From: CADEED01 sp963842515
Lineage (GTDB): Bacteria; Pseudomonadota; Gammaproteobacteria; Steroidobacterales; Steroidobacteraceae
Direction of reading: 5' to 3'
NCBI GenBank assembly: GCA_963842515.1
Contig: CAWJGO010000002.1
Coordinates: forward strand, 1,302,001 to 1,366,000
Length of the DNA stretch: 64,000 bases
Each line of letters begins with the position of its first letter. Within the stretch, counting starts at the first letter, position 1. Below are positions 46,639 to 54,288 of the stretch, in pieces. The translations under genes and the position numbers were made by a program. The notes below the pieces were generated by a model, which saw only the letters and a list, made by a program, of their open reading frames with translations, did not search any database and had not been told where the DNA came from.

Positions 46639-47346
46639 TCACTGACTCGACTTGGCAACCTCGCTGGCCACGTGATCCAGAAACTGCCGGGGACCGAAGT
46701 CCTCGAGTAGTTTGCCGTTCACGTAAAACGTCGGCGTGCGCTCGACCCTGAGTGCGCCCAGGTCCGCGGCTTCGAGGCGCAGCAGATCATCGACGCGGGC
46801 GGCACGCGAATCCTTGCGCGCCCTGGCCACGTTGAGGCCGACGTCGCCAGCGATCTTCCAGACACGCTCGGAATCCGGGGACGCATGCGACGCCCATTCT
46901 TCCTGCCGTTCGAACAAGGCGCTGAGCAGTTCGTCGAACTTGCCTTGCTGGCTGGCCGCCATGAGCAGACGAATCGCCTCTTCGGAGGGCGGATGAAAGT
47001 CCGCATATCGCACGACGACGCGAACATCGTCGGGATGGAGGAACAGCAATTGTTTGACCACGGGTGCGAACGCCCGGCACGCCTCGCAGGCTGGATCGAG
47101 AATTTCAACCACGGTCACCGGCGCCTTCGCGGCGCCGAGCACGGGCGAGTGCGGCCGCACCAGCCGCGCAAGCTGATCCGGCGTCAACGCAACTGCTGCT
47201 GCTTCGGCAGCCGGCGCCGGTTGAGCCACGCTCGCCGGTGCGGGCGGGGCAGACGCGGGCACGTCTGAGGATCGCGAGCACCCCGACACGGACGCAGCGC
47301 CCGCGGCGACGATGCAGACCAGCCGCACGACGGTATGCACTCTCAT
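46639..47346 (-). CDS. DsbA-like thioredoxin-fold lipoprotein
   Basis: 235 residues. The N-terminus ends in a lipobox ('AAGAASVSGCSRSS', C23), so it is a predicted lipoprotein. An Ala/Pro-rich linker (about 28-58) leads to a DsbA/DsbG-like domain with active-site motif C87-E-A-C90 ('VEILDPACEACRAFAPVVKQ') and the cis-proline loop 'VERTPTFYVNGK'. It resembles thioredoxin-fold oxidoreductases of the Na+/H+ antiporter-linked or DsbA types. Its start overlaps the stop of the upstream amidohydrolase gene by 4 bp (ATGA), so the two are co-translated. A role in disulfide bond handling for that exported enzyme is plausible but inferred. Confidence 0.85.
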   Translation of the reverse strand: MRVHTVVRLVCIVAAGAASVSGCSRSSDVPASAPPAPASVAQPAPAAEAAAVALTPDQLARLVRPHSPVLGAAKAPVTVVEILDPACEACRAFAPVVKQLLFLHPDDVRVVVRYADFHPPSEEAIRLLMAASQQGKFDELLSALFERQEEWASHASPDSERVWKIAGDVGLNVARARKDSRAARVDDLLRLEAADLGALRVERTPTFYVNGKLLEDFGPRQFLDHVASEVAKSSQ

Positions 47347-48830
47347 GGCTCTCCCACGTGCCAGGCACGCAGGTTGAGGAATTCCCGCCGCGTGCGCGGA
47401 CCGTAGGTTGCGTACGACGGGTTTGGCCGCTCGGCATATTCCTGCTTCGATTGTGCGACCGAGTCGCTTGCCGTGTACTGGCGCAACTGGTCCGCCGCGA
47501 GTTTGTAGGGCCGCGTGGCATTGAGTCCGAAGACTTTCGCGCGCAGCTCCGGCGTGATTTTCGGGTACCCGTGCGGCTCGCGCAGCGCCTCGGAAATCTG
47601 AAACGTGCGGAACGCCTGGATCTGATCTTGCGGCGATCCGTACCAGATCGAGTCGGTGCCCCAGAGCACGTTGTCCTCGCCGATGTACTTGAATAGTTTG
47701 CCCAGCGCATGGGCGGCGGAGTCCGGATCGCGCATCGACAGAAAACGCCACGTGGAACCCAGCTCGGCGTAGACATTGCTGTTGCGCTTGATTCCGCTGT
47801 CCGTGACGGAAGTTATCAACGCATCGATGCCGTCGGTGCGCTTGGGGTCATAGACGCCTTCAGGTTTGCTCGTGACGAATCCGGAGTGATAGATGAGAAA
47901 GTTCATGTCCGGGAACTGCTTGGCGATCGGGCCGATGTCACGGCAGGTCGAGTGCTCATAGCTCTTCGGACCGAAGTCGAGGCCCTTGTGGATGCAGATG
48001 TTGCGCACACCGAGCTGGCGCGCTTTCTCGACGAACGCCACACCGACATCGTCCGTCATCCAGAAACCCTTGCCGGACGGACCCCACTGTGTGTACGTCT
48101 TGAAGGCGACGATGCCGAATTTCGCCAGGCGCTCCATGTCTTCCACGTCACCTTGCTGGTTGGGATTCACGCGGCCGTGCAACATCAGCCGCTTCGAACC
48201 TTCCAGCTTCTCGACGATGTCGCGCGTGGCGTTCGCTTCCTCGATGGTGAGCGGCTCGTCTTCACGAGTCGATGGCACGAAGCTCAAGACCATGAGGTCC
48301 GTATCCGAATCGAGGAACACGTCTTTGATGAACTCGTCCGGCCCGATGCATTTGAGATAGCTGCGCTCCCCGGCGCTCTTCGCGAGTTCACATTGCGTCT
48401 TCGGGAACTGCCAGGGCTTGGCTCCCGGCGGCAAATGCTTCGTCCACGCTCCGCTCGGATTCACGAAGTGGCCCTGGACATCGAAGATGAACTCGCGTTT
48501 GCCGAGCTGCGACGCGGCTAGTTTGTCGTCGAGCTTCGCGTCGTTGGCGATCTCGAAGAACCCGCCGCCATGTCCCGCGCGCGCGTGCGCGGCATTGAAA
48601 GCCAGCAACGTGGAGGCAGCGCCGCAGGCCGTCGTCAGAAACGCGCGGCGCGTTTTCGCCAGCTTGCGGGAAAGCGCACCAGCCCATTCATGGGCCAGGT
48701 GGTTTGCGTGATGCAAAGACGCGGTCAGAGGGATCGGCGCGAACTCGCCGTTCGTGGTCGTGTCGAGTTTGACCGGCAGGCGCTGGCCGTCCGGATCGAA
48801 ATCCGGCGATCGTGGTATGAGGCGGGACAT
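47343..48830 (-). CDS. Amidohydrolase-family protein with internal Tat-like signal
   Basis: 495 residues. Residues 1-60 are an unusual leader, followed by 'KTRRAFLTTACGAASTLLAF', a twin-arginine-like segment ending 'NAAHARAG', so the enzyme may be exported folded. The remainder is a TIM-barrel amidohydrolase (amidohydrolase_2 type). It has 'FIFDVQGHFVNPSGAW' (the usual first metal-binding His of HxH is a Gln), 'RNICIHKGLDFG', 'MNFLIYHSGF' and 'DNVLWGTDSIWYGSP' (catalytic Asp). Family members are metal-dependent decarboxylases or hydrolases. Several start codons are possible; the start at 48830 keeps about 57 residues before the RR motif, longer than normal for Tat signals. Confidence 0.8.
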   Translation of the reverse strand: MSRLIPRSPDFDPDGQRLPVKLDTTTNGEFAPIPLTASLHHANHLAHEWAGALSRKLAKTRRAFLTTACGAASTLLAFNAAHARAGHGGGFFEIANDAKLDDKLAASQLGKREFIFDVQGHFVNPSGAWTKHLPPGAKPWQFPKTQCELAKSAGERSYLKCIGPDEFIKDVFLDSDTDLMVLSFVPSTREDEPLTIEEANATRDIVEKLEGSKRLMLHGRVNPNQQGDVEDMERLAKFGIVAFKTYTQWGPSGKGFWMTDDVGVAFVEKARQLGVRNICIHKGLDFGPKSYEHSTCRDIGPIAKQFPDMNFLIYHSGFVTSKPEGVYDPKRTDGIDALITSVTDSGIKRNSNVYAELGSTWRFLSMRDPDSAAHALGKLFKYIGEDNVLWGTDSIWYGSPQDQIQAFRTFQISEALREPHGYPKITPELRAKVFGLNATRPYKLAADQLRQYTASDSVAQSKQEYAERPNPSYATYGPRTRREFLNLRAWHVGEP

Positions 48831-48995
48831 GGATCGGTCCTCAGCAAGCCTTGGAGCACGCAGTGTGCCACCCGCCGGCTCAAGACGCAGCCAACGTTAT
48901 CGATTCTGACGCAGCGCTTCTCCATCGGACTCTAGCGCTGCGCTTGCGTCGCCGATGCCGGGTTCGCGGTGCGGGTGATAGCTTGGCCTCGAGTT

Positions 48996-49010
48996 TTTCA
49001 CGAGGTGAAA
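48996..49010 (+). promoter_or_regulatory. Hairpin overlapping the ribosome-binding site of the VOC gene
   Basis: TTTCAC-GAG-GTGAAA forms a 6-bp stem with a 3-base loop, ending 2 nt before ATG 49013. The Shine-Dalgarno (GAGGTG) is part of the loop and right arm, so the structure could mask initiation. The stem is AT-rich and short, so the effect may be mild. Confidence 0.4.
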
Positions 49011-49012
49011 GC

Positions 49013-49447
49013 ATGGAAACCCAGGAATTGCATCGCGGCCGATTGATCGACCATCTTCAGCTCGTGGTCAAAGACCTTGCCGCAGCCAAGCGCTTCTATG
49101 CCGCGGTCTTCAAAGAACTGGGGATCCCCATGGGCGGCGAAGGCGACGATTACTTCTGGGTGGATGAACTGTTCGTCTCGACCAAGAACAGCGCCGCCGC
49201 GCAAGGCGCAGTCACCGGCCGGATGCACTTTGCATTTCAGGGCAAGAGCCGGCAAGCCGTCGAGCGCTTTCATGAGGCCGCACTGGCCGCGGGCGGGCGG
49301 GACAATGGTGGACCTGGCGAGCGCCATTATCATCCTGGCTATTACGCGGCGTTCGTCATCGACCCGGACGGAAACAATGTCGAAGCGGTATTCCATGGAC
49401 CGGCAAAGAAATCAGCCGACTCGGTGAAGATCACCTTCGAGAGTTAG
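49013..49447 (+). CDS. VOC (glyoxalase/bleomycin-resistance) family protein
   Basis: 144 residues, cytosolic. The vicinal oxygen chelate fold is visible as two beta-alpha-beta3 repeats: 'RLIDHLQLVVKDLAAAKRFY' carries the first metal-ligand position (His), and 'YYAAFVIDPDGNNVEAVFHG' holds the terminal ligand region. Members include dioxygenases, isomerases and antibiotic-binding proteins; the substrate is not predictable. The start has GAGGTG upstream, inside a small hairpin (48996-49010). Its end overlaps the convergent sulfotransferase gene by 4 bp. Confidence 0.87.
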   Translation: METQELHRGRLIDHLQLVVKDLAAAKRFYAAVFKELGIPMGGEGDDYFWVDELFVSTKNSAAAQGAVTGRMHFAFQGKSRQAVERFHEAALAAGGRDNGGPGERHYHPGYYAAFVIDPDGNNVEAVFHGPAKKSADSVKITFES

Positions 49448-50898
49448 CCGGTATAGGCGTCACGGAAGGGCTGCAGGTGCACGCGGTATTTCTCGGCGGC
49501 GCCGACCCTGGTGGCGGTTATCGGTTCACGGACCTGCGCAACGCTCGCCGTCTGTACCGAACGCCTCCGCAAATGCGGCGCGAATGGAGCGGCCTGAAGG
49601 TCGAGCCCGGCGGCCCCGAGAATCCTGGTGATCCAGGTTTTCGGGTCAGTAGCCAGGCCTTCATAGGGCACGGTGAGAATGCGCTCGGGAAAGAGGCGGG
49701 TCCAATGCGCGTGAAGCGCGTCCTCGAGACGAAAGTGCCGGCCGATGTCGGCGAGCGAGCTGGACCAGGGCATGGTCCCCGTGCCAAAAAAGCTGCGGAA
49801 GCAGGAGATCGCCGTGTCTTGCGGATCTCTGCGCATCCAGATCACCTTCGCTTTTGGCAACGCATGCAGGATGAAGCCAAGAAAGAGCGAATGGTTGAGT
49901 GTCTTGTCGATGATGCGTCCCTCGCGCCCGAAGCGTTGCTCGAGCATCGACAGATAGTCCCGCGCGATCTCGCCCCACGGATCTGACGCTGCCGTGCGTT
50001 GTTGATAGTCGAGCCCGCCGCGGAAGGAGAAGTCGCCGGCAGGAATGAGGGCGTAGCAGAAGAGATTCACTTCCTCGCCGTCGTTCACGGCGGAATGACT
50101 GGCCAGGATCTGCTCGACCAGCGTGGTGCCGGAACGAGGCAGCCCGAACACGAATATCGCGCGATCGCTGTCGCATCCCGACGGCGTCAGGCGCTCGAGG
50201 TTCTCGAGCGTGAAGTCATCGATGACGGCGCGTACGAATCTCTCCATCGCCGGCGCGTCGAACGGCGCCCGCATCTTCGCGGCACCTTCGCTGTACGCCG
50301 CAAACGCGCGGTCGTAGTCGCCGCAGTCGTGCCGGGCCTTGCCGAGCGCATAGAAGAAAGGTGCTTGCGACTCAGCGGGCGTCCGCCTCATCTGCGCTGC
50401 GACCGCCTCCATACGCGCGAGGTCAGGGTCGCCGGGCGCGAACTTGTGGATCATCGCGAGGGCCAGCCAGTGGTGTCCCTCCTGCGGCGCGAGAGCAACC
50501 GTCTGACGCAGCACCGCTGCCGCCTGTGTGAAGTCGCCCAGCCGCGTGGCGATCGAGCCGCGCAATTGCAGCACTGCGGGATGTTGCTGAACGACCGCCG
50601 GCAGCGCATCGATCTCGCGCACGCAGGCATCGAGGCGGCCGCGAGCGGCAAGCGCGTTGCAGTAACGTAGCGCGCGGTCCAGCGTGCGCGGCTCGGTCGC
50701 GGCGTAGCGCCGCGCTGCTTCAATGGCGAAATTGATCTCACCGATCCGGTTGGCGATCGCCTCGACGTCGGCCCAATGCACCCCGGAGGGCGGACCTTCG
50801 CGCAGTTCTTCGGCGATGAGCGCCGCGACATTGCGGCGGTCAAAGCGCTGGAACGCGTCAATGACCTGCGTGAGTCTCGGCGGCGGGGGGCGATGCAA
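49444..50898 (-). CDS. TPR-repeat protein with C-terminal sulfotransferase domain
   Basis: 484 residues, no signal peptide. Residues 1-230 hold helical tetratricopeptide-like repeats ('IEAARRYAATEPRTLDRALR', 'GDFTQAAAVLRQTVALAPQE'). From about residue 245 a PAPS-dependent sulfotransferase domain begins with the 5'-phosphosulfate loop 'FVFGLPRSGTTLVEQILASH'. 'AKVIWMRRDPQDTAISCFRS' is the 3'-phosphate-binding region. This TPR-sulfotransferase architecture is frequent in proteobacteria, with unknown acceptors (possibly protein tyrosine or glycan). It is convergent and overlapping (4 bp) with the VOC gene. Confidence 0.9.
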   Translation of the reverse strand: MHRPPPPRLTQVIDAFQRFDRRNVAALIAEELREGPPSGVHWADVEAIANRIGEINFAIEAARRYAATEPRTLDRALRYCNALAARGRLDACVREIDALPAVVQQHPAVLQLRGSIATRLGDFTQAAAVLRQTVALAPQEGHHWLALAMIHKFAPGDPDLARMEAVAAQMRRTPAESQAPFFYALGKARHDCGDYDRAFAAYSEGAAKMRAPFDAPAMERFVRAVIDDFTLENLERLTPSGCDSDRAIFVFGLPRSGTTLVEQILASHSAVNDGEEVNLFCYALIPAGDFSFRGGLDYQQRTAASDPWGEIARDYLSMLEQRFGREGRIIDKTLNHSLFLGFILHALPKAKVIWMRRDPQDTAISCFRSFFGTGTMPWSSSLADIGRHFRLEDALHAHWTRLFPERILTVPYEGLATDPKTWITRILGAAGLDLQAAPFAPHLRRRSVQTASVAQVREPITATRVGAAEKYRVHLQPFRDAYTG

Positions 50899-50966
50899 TG
50901 TGGTTGCCTGCGAAAGTTTGCGGCGGATGGTACGGGTAAAAGGGCGCCGTGTAAGCCACCGGCGAT

Positions 50967-51800
50967 TCAGATCATTTCGAGCGCTCTTCGCGTCTTGGGT
51001 GGCGGAAACGCGCGGTCGATGTCGGCGAGATCGCGCTCCGAAAGTTCGATGTTCAGTGCACCGGCGTTTTCGCGCACATGTTCGGTCGAGCTCGTGCGCG
51101 GAATGGCGATCACTCCGTCCTGGCGAATCGCCCAGGCCAACGCGATCTGCGCGGGCGTTGCCTGGTGACGCGCGGCCACCTGCTTCAGTGTGTTGTTGCC
51201 AAGGATTCGGCCCTGCTCGATGGGCGTGTAGGCCATCACGTTCAGGCCGAGTGCGCGCGCCTTCGGCAGCAGGTCGTACTCGATGCCGCGTCGCGAGACG
51301 TTGTAGAGCACCTGGTTGGTGGCGACTTGTTCGCCGTCGGGCAATCCTGCGAGCTCAGTCAAGTCCTCGACATCGAAATTGCTGACGCCCCAGTGGCGGA
51401 TCTTGCCCGCCTTGGCGAGCTCGCCGAAGGTCTGCACGACCACGGCCAGGTCTTCGCCGTGTCGCCAGTGCAGAAGATAGAGATCGATGCACTCGACACG
51501 CAGATTGCGCAGACTGCGCTCGCAGGAAGCCATGAGGCGTTTCCTGCTGCCGGCATTGCCCGGCAGCACTTTGGTGACGATGAAGACGCGGTCGCGCCGC
51601 CCGGAGATGGCCTCGGCCACCAGCGCTTCGGCAGCGCCGTCGCCGTACATCTCGGCGGTGTCGATCAGCGTGAGTCCCAGGTCGATGCCGAGCTGAAGCG
51701 CCGCGACTTCCTGGCTGCGCCTCTCGGGACGATCGCCGAGTTGCCAGGTGCCCTGCCCCAGCACTGGAACCGACTCGCCGGCAATTTTCGTGAAGCGCAT
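50967..51800 (-). CDS. Aldo/keto reductase
   Basis: 277 residues, cytosolic. A (beta/alpha)8 NADPH-dependent reductase with the catalytic tetrad visible as Asp/Tyr in 'LIDTAEMYGDGAAEAL', Lys in 'VFIVTKVLPGNAG' and His in 'IDLYLLHWRHGEDL'. The cofactor-binding end 'AIPRTSSTEHVRENAGAL' is complete. The subgroup resembles YeaE/Mlc-controlled general AKRs. The start at 51800 ('MRFTKIAGESVPVLGQGTW') matches family N-termini; a longer in-frame reading adds 65 unrelated residues. It is divergent from a tiny membrane protein gene. Confidence 0.92.
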   Translation of the reverse strand: MRFTKIAGESVPVLGQGTWQLGDRPERRSQEVAALQLGIDLGLTLIDTAEMYGDGAAEALVAEAISGRRDRVFIVTKVLPGNAGSRKRLMASCERSLRNLRVECIDLYLLHWRHGEDLAVVVQTFGELAKAGKIRHWGVSNFDVEDLTELAGLPDGEQVATNQVLYNVSRRGIEYDLLPKARALGLNVMAYTPIEQGRILGNNTLKQVAARHQATPAQIALAWAIRQDGVIAIPRTSSTEHVRENAGALNIELSERDLADIDRAFPPPKTRRALEMI

Positions 51801-51867
51801 GCGTGGCGATAATAACCGCACGCGCCAGGCGTCGCAGCCGCGAACGCAGGCTGGTATGGTCGCGCAC

Positions 51868-52038
51868 ATGACCAAGCTCGTCATCGCATTGATTCTGGTC
51901 GGGGCATTGCTCTTCGGGGGTCTGATACGACTATGGCGAAACCGGCGCCAACCCATGGGTTCACCGGAAGTGCTCGAACGCGCGAAGCAGCGCAACCGCG
52001 AACTGGAAGAGCAAGAACGGCGCGAGAATGAAGACTAG
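51868..52038 (+). CDS. Small single-pass membrane protein (DUF2897-like)
   Basis: 56 residues. One transmembrane helix ('LVIALILVGALLFGGLIRLW', residues 4-23) is followed by a basic, then highly charged tail ('VLERAKQRNRELEEQERREN'). The pattern of hydrophobic start, short basic linker and Arg-Asn-x-Glu helix resembles the gammaproteobacterial DUF2897 family; this is tentative. The start may also be ATG 51856, four codons upstream. Function unknown. It lies in the 268 bp between the divergent aldo/keto reductase start and the end of the second TonB receptor gene. Confidence 0.55.
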   Translation: MTKLVIALILVGALLFGGLIRLWRNRRQPMGSPEVLERAKQRNRELEEQERRENED

Positions 52039-52068
52039 TTAGCGCCAGGCGATTCGGGCGAGCGCCGG

Positions 52069-54189
52069 TCAGAGACGCCAGCCGAAGCCCACTTCGTACC
52101 GGGCCGGGTACCCGGGCGCCGATTGCAGGAACACCTGCGTGAAGTAATCCGCGTCGAGCAGGTTGCGCGCCGACGCGAACACGTACCAGCCACGACGGGA
52201 CGAGTCGAAACGCAGATTGAGATTGAGCAGACCGAAGTCACCCTGAAATTGGACCGGAACGTTCTCCTTGGTGAAAAAGAACTCCGAGCGGTAGTTGTAA
52301 TCGACGTCCGCGCCGATCTCGCCGAGTCCCGCGATTGGATGCCGATAGCTGATCGACGCCGAAGCCGACCACTCCGACGCGCGGCCGATCTCGTTGCCCG
52401 CCAGCGAATTGCCCGCCGCGTCGATGAACTCGACGAATTCGCGTCGCGGCAACCATACGAGCTTGCCGCTGAATGTGAGGCGCCCGGTGATCCGCGTGGT
52501 CGAGGAGAAATCGACACCATCGATGCGCGCGGCGGCCGCGTTGTCGACCACGGTTCTGGGCACACCCTCGATCACTGCCGTGGTGGTCACCTGCATGTCG
52601 TCGAAGTCGTAGGCGAATGCGCTCGCGCGCAGCGTGGAGCGCCCACTCCATAGCGTCGCAGTCATGCCCGCTTCATAGGCGATGATCTTTTCGGGATCGA
52701 AATCGTCGAACTCGCCGTCGGGCAACAGGTCGGTGGTGACGCCGCCGCTCTTGAATCCGGTCGACACGTTCGCGTAGAGGAACAGCCAGTCGCTCGGCGA
52801 GAAGTCGACGCCAAGACGCCAGGACGTCGAGTCCCAGGATCCCGTCGCCGCGAGCGGCGTCGGATAGTCGGCAACGCCCGTGCCCGAATCCGATATGCGC
52901 CGTCGCTCACGACTCAGGCGCAGCCCGCCGTTCACGTGCCAACGCGCACCGATCGCGTGGGTCGCGTCGCCGAACACGGCATATGCGCTCTCGTTGGAGT
53001 TCTCCGTGTAGTTGAAAATAGGCACGGGCGGCGCCGCCAGTTTCAGGTGGAAGTTCTGTGACTCGGCGCCATCGACGTAGTACGCGCCGAGGAGCCAGTC
53101 GAACGAATCGTCGGCGCGGGATTCGAGGCGCAACTCCTGGCTGTACTGCCTGTAACGAAGGGGCCGAACTCCACGGACGCAACCCGGCAGCTCGGCAACG
53201 CCGGCGCAATCGTCGAGGTCGCGCGTGCGGTTGCGGCCGTAGCCGGTGATGGAACGGAACGTCAGCCCGTCGAACTCGTAAGAAAGGTTGACGCTCGCGA
53301 AGTCGTTTGTCGTCGAATGATGAGGATCGGCGAGCGTCACCGTCGTGAGGTGGATGTCGCGAGGATCGGGCAGGCGATCCCGGCGCGGCAGCCAGAGCTC
53401 GCCGCTGGCGCCATCGTCCACGACGTGCTGGAGCATCGCGTCGATCGTCAGCGCTTCGGTTGGCCGCGCGCGCACCGAGGCGCGGAGCGCGTAGTAGTCC
53501 TCTTCGGCGAAGCGGCGCCCATCGATCGAGTTGCGGATGAAGCCATCGCCCTCAGCACCGGCGAACGCTATGCGCGTAGCCAGCTTCTCGCCCGGTAGAT
53601 TGACGTGCCCGTGAATCCGGGCGGTGTCGAAACTGCCCCACGCTCCTTCCAGCGCGGCGCCGCGCGCAGGCTCCGGAGTCCGCGTGATGACGTTGAGCGA
53701 ACCGCCCGTGGCGTTCCGGCCATAGAGTGTGCCCTGCGGGCCCTTCACGACTTCGACACGCTCAACGTCAAACTGCCGCGAGAGCGCGAGCGTGGCCCGC
53801 CCGAGATAGACACCATTCAGATGCGGCGCCACCGAAAGGCCGCCGCCGCCCTCGTCAGCGACGCCGCGCAGCGAGATGCCCGCGCCGAACATGCCACGAT
53901 TGTTGAGGACGAGGCCTGGCACTTCGAATTGCAGATCGTAGAGGTTTGAGAGAGCGCGACGTTCGAGGAACTCTCCGGACAAGGCCTGCACGCTCATCGG
54001 AACCCGCGTGATGTCCTCCTCGAACATTCGCGCCGTCACGACGACTTCCTCGAGAGAGGCGTTGTCGGCGGAATTCTGCGTGGAGTTCTGGCATGACGCC
54101 CCGACGGGGAGCAGAAGCGCGACGGAAGCCAGGCTGGCGGGCAGGAAACCGGGCGGCGAGGCATTCAGCCTTGGGTGGCTAGGACGCAT
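52069..54189 (-). CDS. TonB-dependent receptor
   Basis: 706 residues. A signal peptide ('ASLASVALLLPVGASCQN') and a TonB-box-like 'SLEEVVVTARMFEEDITRVP' are followed by the plug domain ('QFDVERVEVVKGPQGTLYGR', then 'NATGGSLNVITRTPEP'). A 22-strand-type barrel ends 'PARYEVGFGWRL'. It belongs to the group common in sphingomonads and steroid-degrading gammaproteobacteria, whose substrates are mostly unknown. It is divergent from the CadC-like regulator, with 99 bp between the starts, so the neighbour is a likely regulator. Confidence 0.93.
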   Translation of the reverse strand: MRPSHPRLNASPPGFLPASLASVALLLPVGASCQNSTQNSADNASLEEVVVTARMFEEDITRVPMSVQALSGEFLERRALSNLYDLQFEVPGLVLNNRGMFGAGISLRGVADEGGGGLSVAPHLNGVYLGRATLALSRQFDVERVEVVKGPQGTLYGRNATGGSLNVITRTPEPARGAALEGAWGSFDTARIHGHVNLPGEKLATRIAFAGAEGDGFIRNSIDGRRFAEEDYYALRASVRARPTEALTIDAMLQHVVDDGASGELWLPRRDRLPDPRDIHLTTVTLADPHHSTTNDFASVNLSYEFDGLTFRSITGYGRNRTRDLDDCAGVAELPGCVRGVRPLRYRQYSQELRLESRADDSFDWLLGAYYVDGAESQNFHLKLAAPPVPIFNYTENSNESAYAVFGDATHAIGARWHVNGGLRLSRERRRISDSGTGVADYPTPLAATGSWDSTSWRLGVDFSPSDWLFLYANVSTGFKSGGVTTDLLPDGEFDDFDPEKIIAYEAGMTATLWSGRSTLRASAFAYDFDDMQVTTTAVIEGVPRTVVDNAAAARIDGVDFSSTTRITGRLTFSGKLVWLPRREFVEFIDAAGNSLAGNEIGRASEWSASASISYRHPIAGLGEIGADVDYNYRSEFFFTKENVPVQFQGDFGLLNLNLRFDSSRRGWYVFASARNLLDADYFTQVFLQSAPGYPARYEVGFGWRL

Positions 54190-54288
54190 GAAGTTCTGGC
54201 TCGGCCGGGATGCGCGGACTGTGGAATACTCTGGCCCGCAGCACGTTGCGTCAAGCTCGCGCGCAGGCGCCCAGGAAACGCACAGCGA

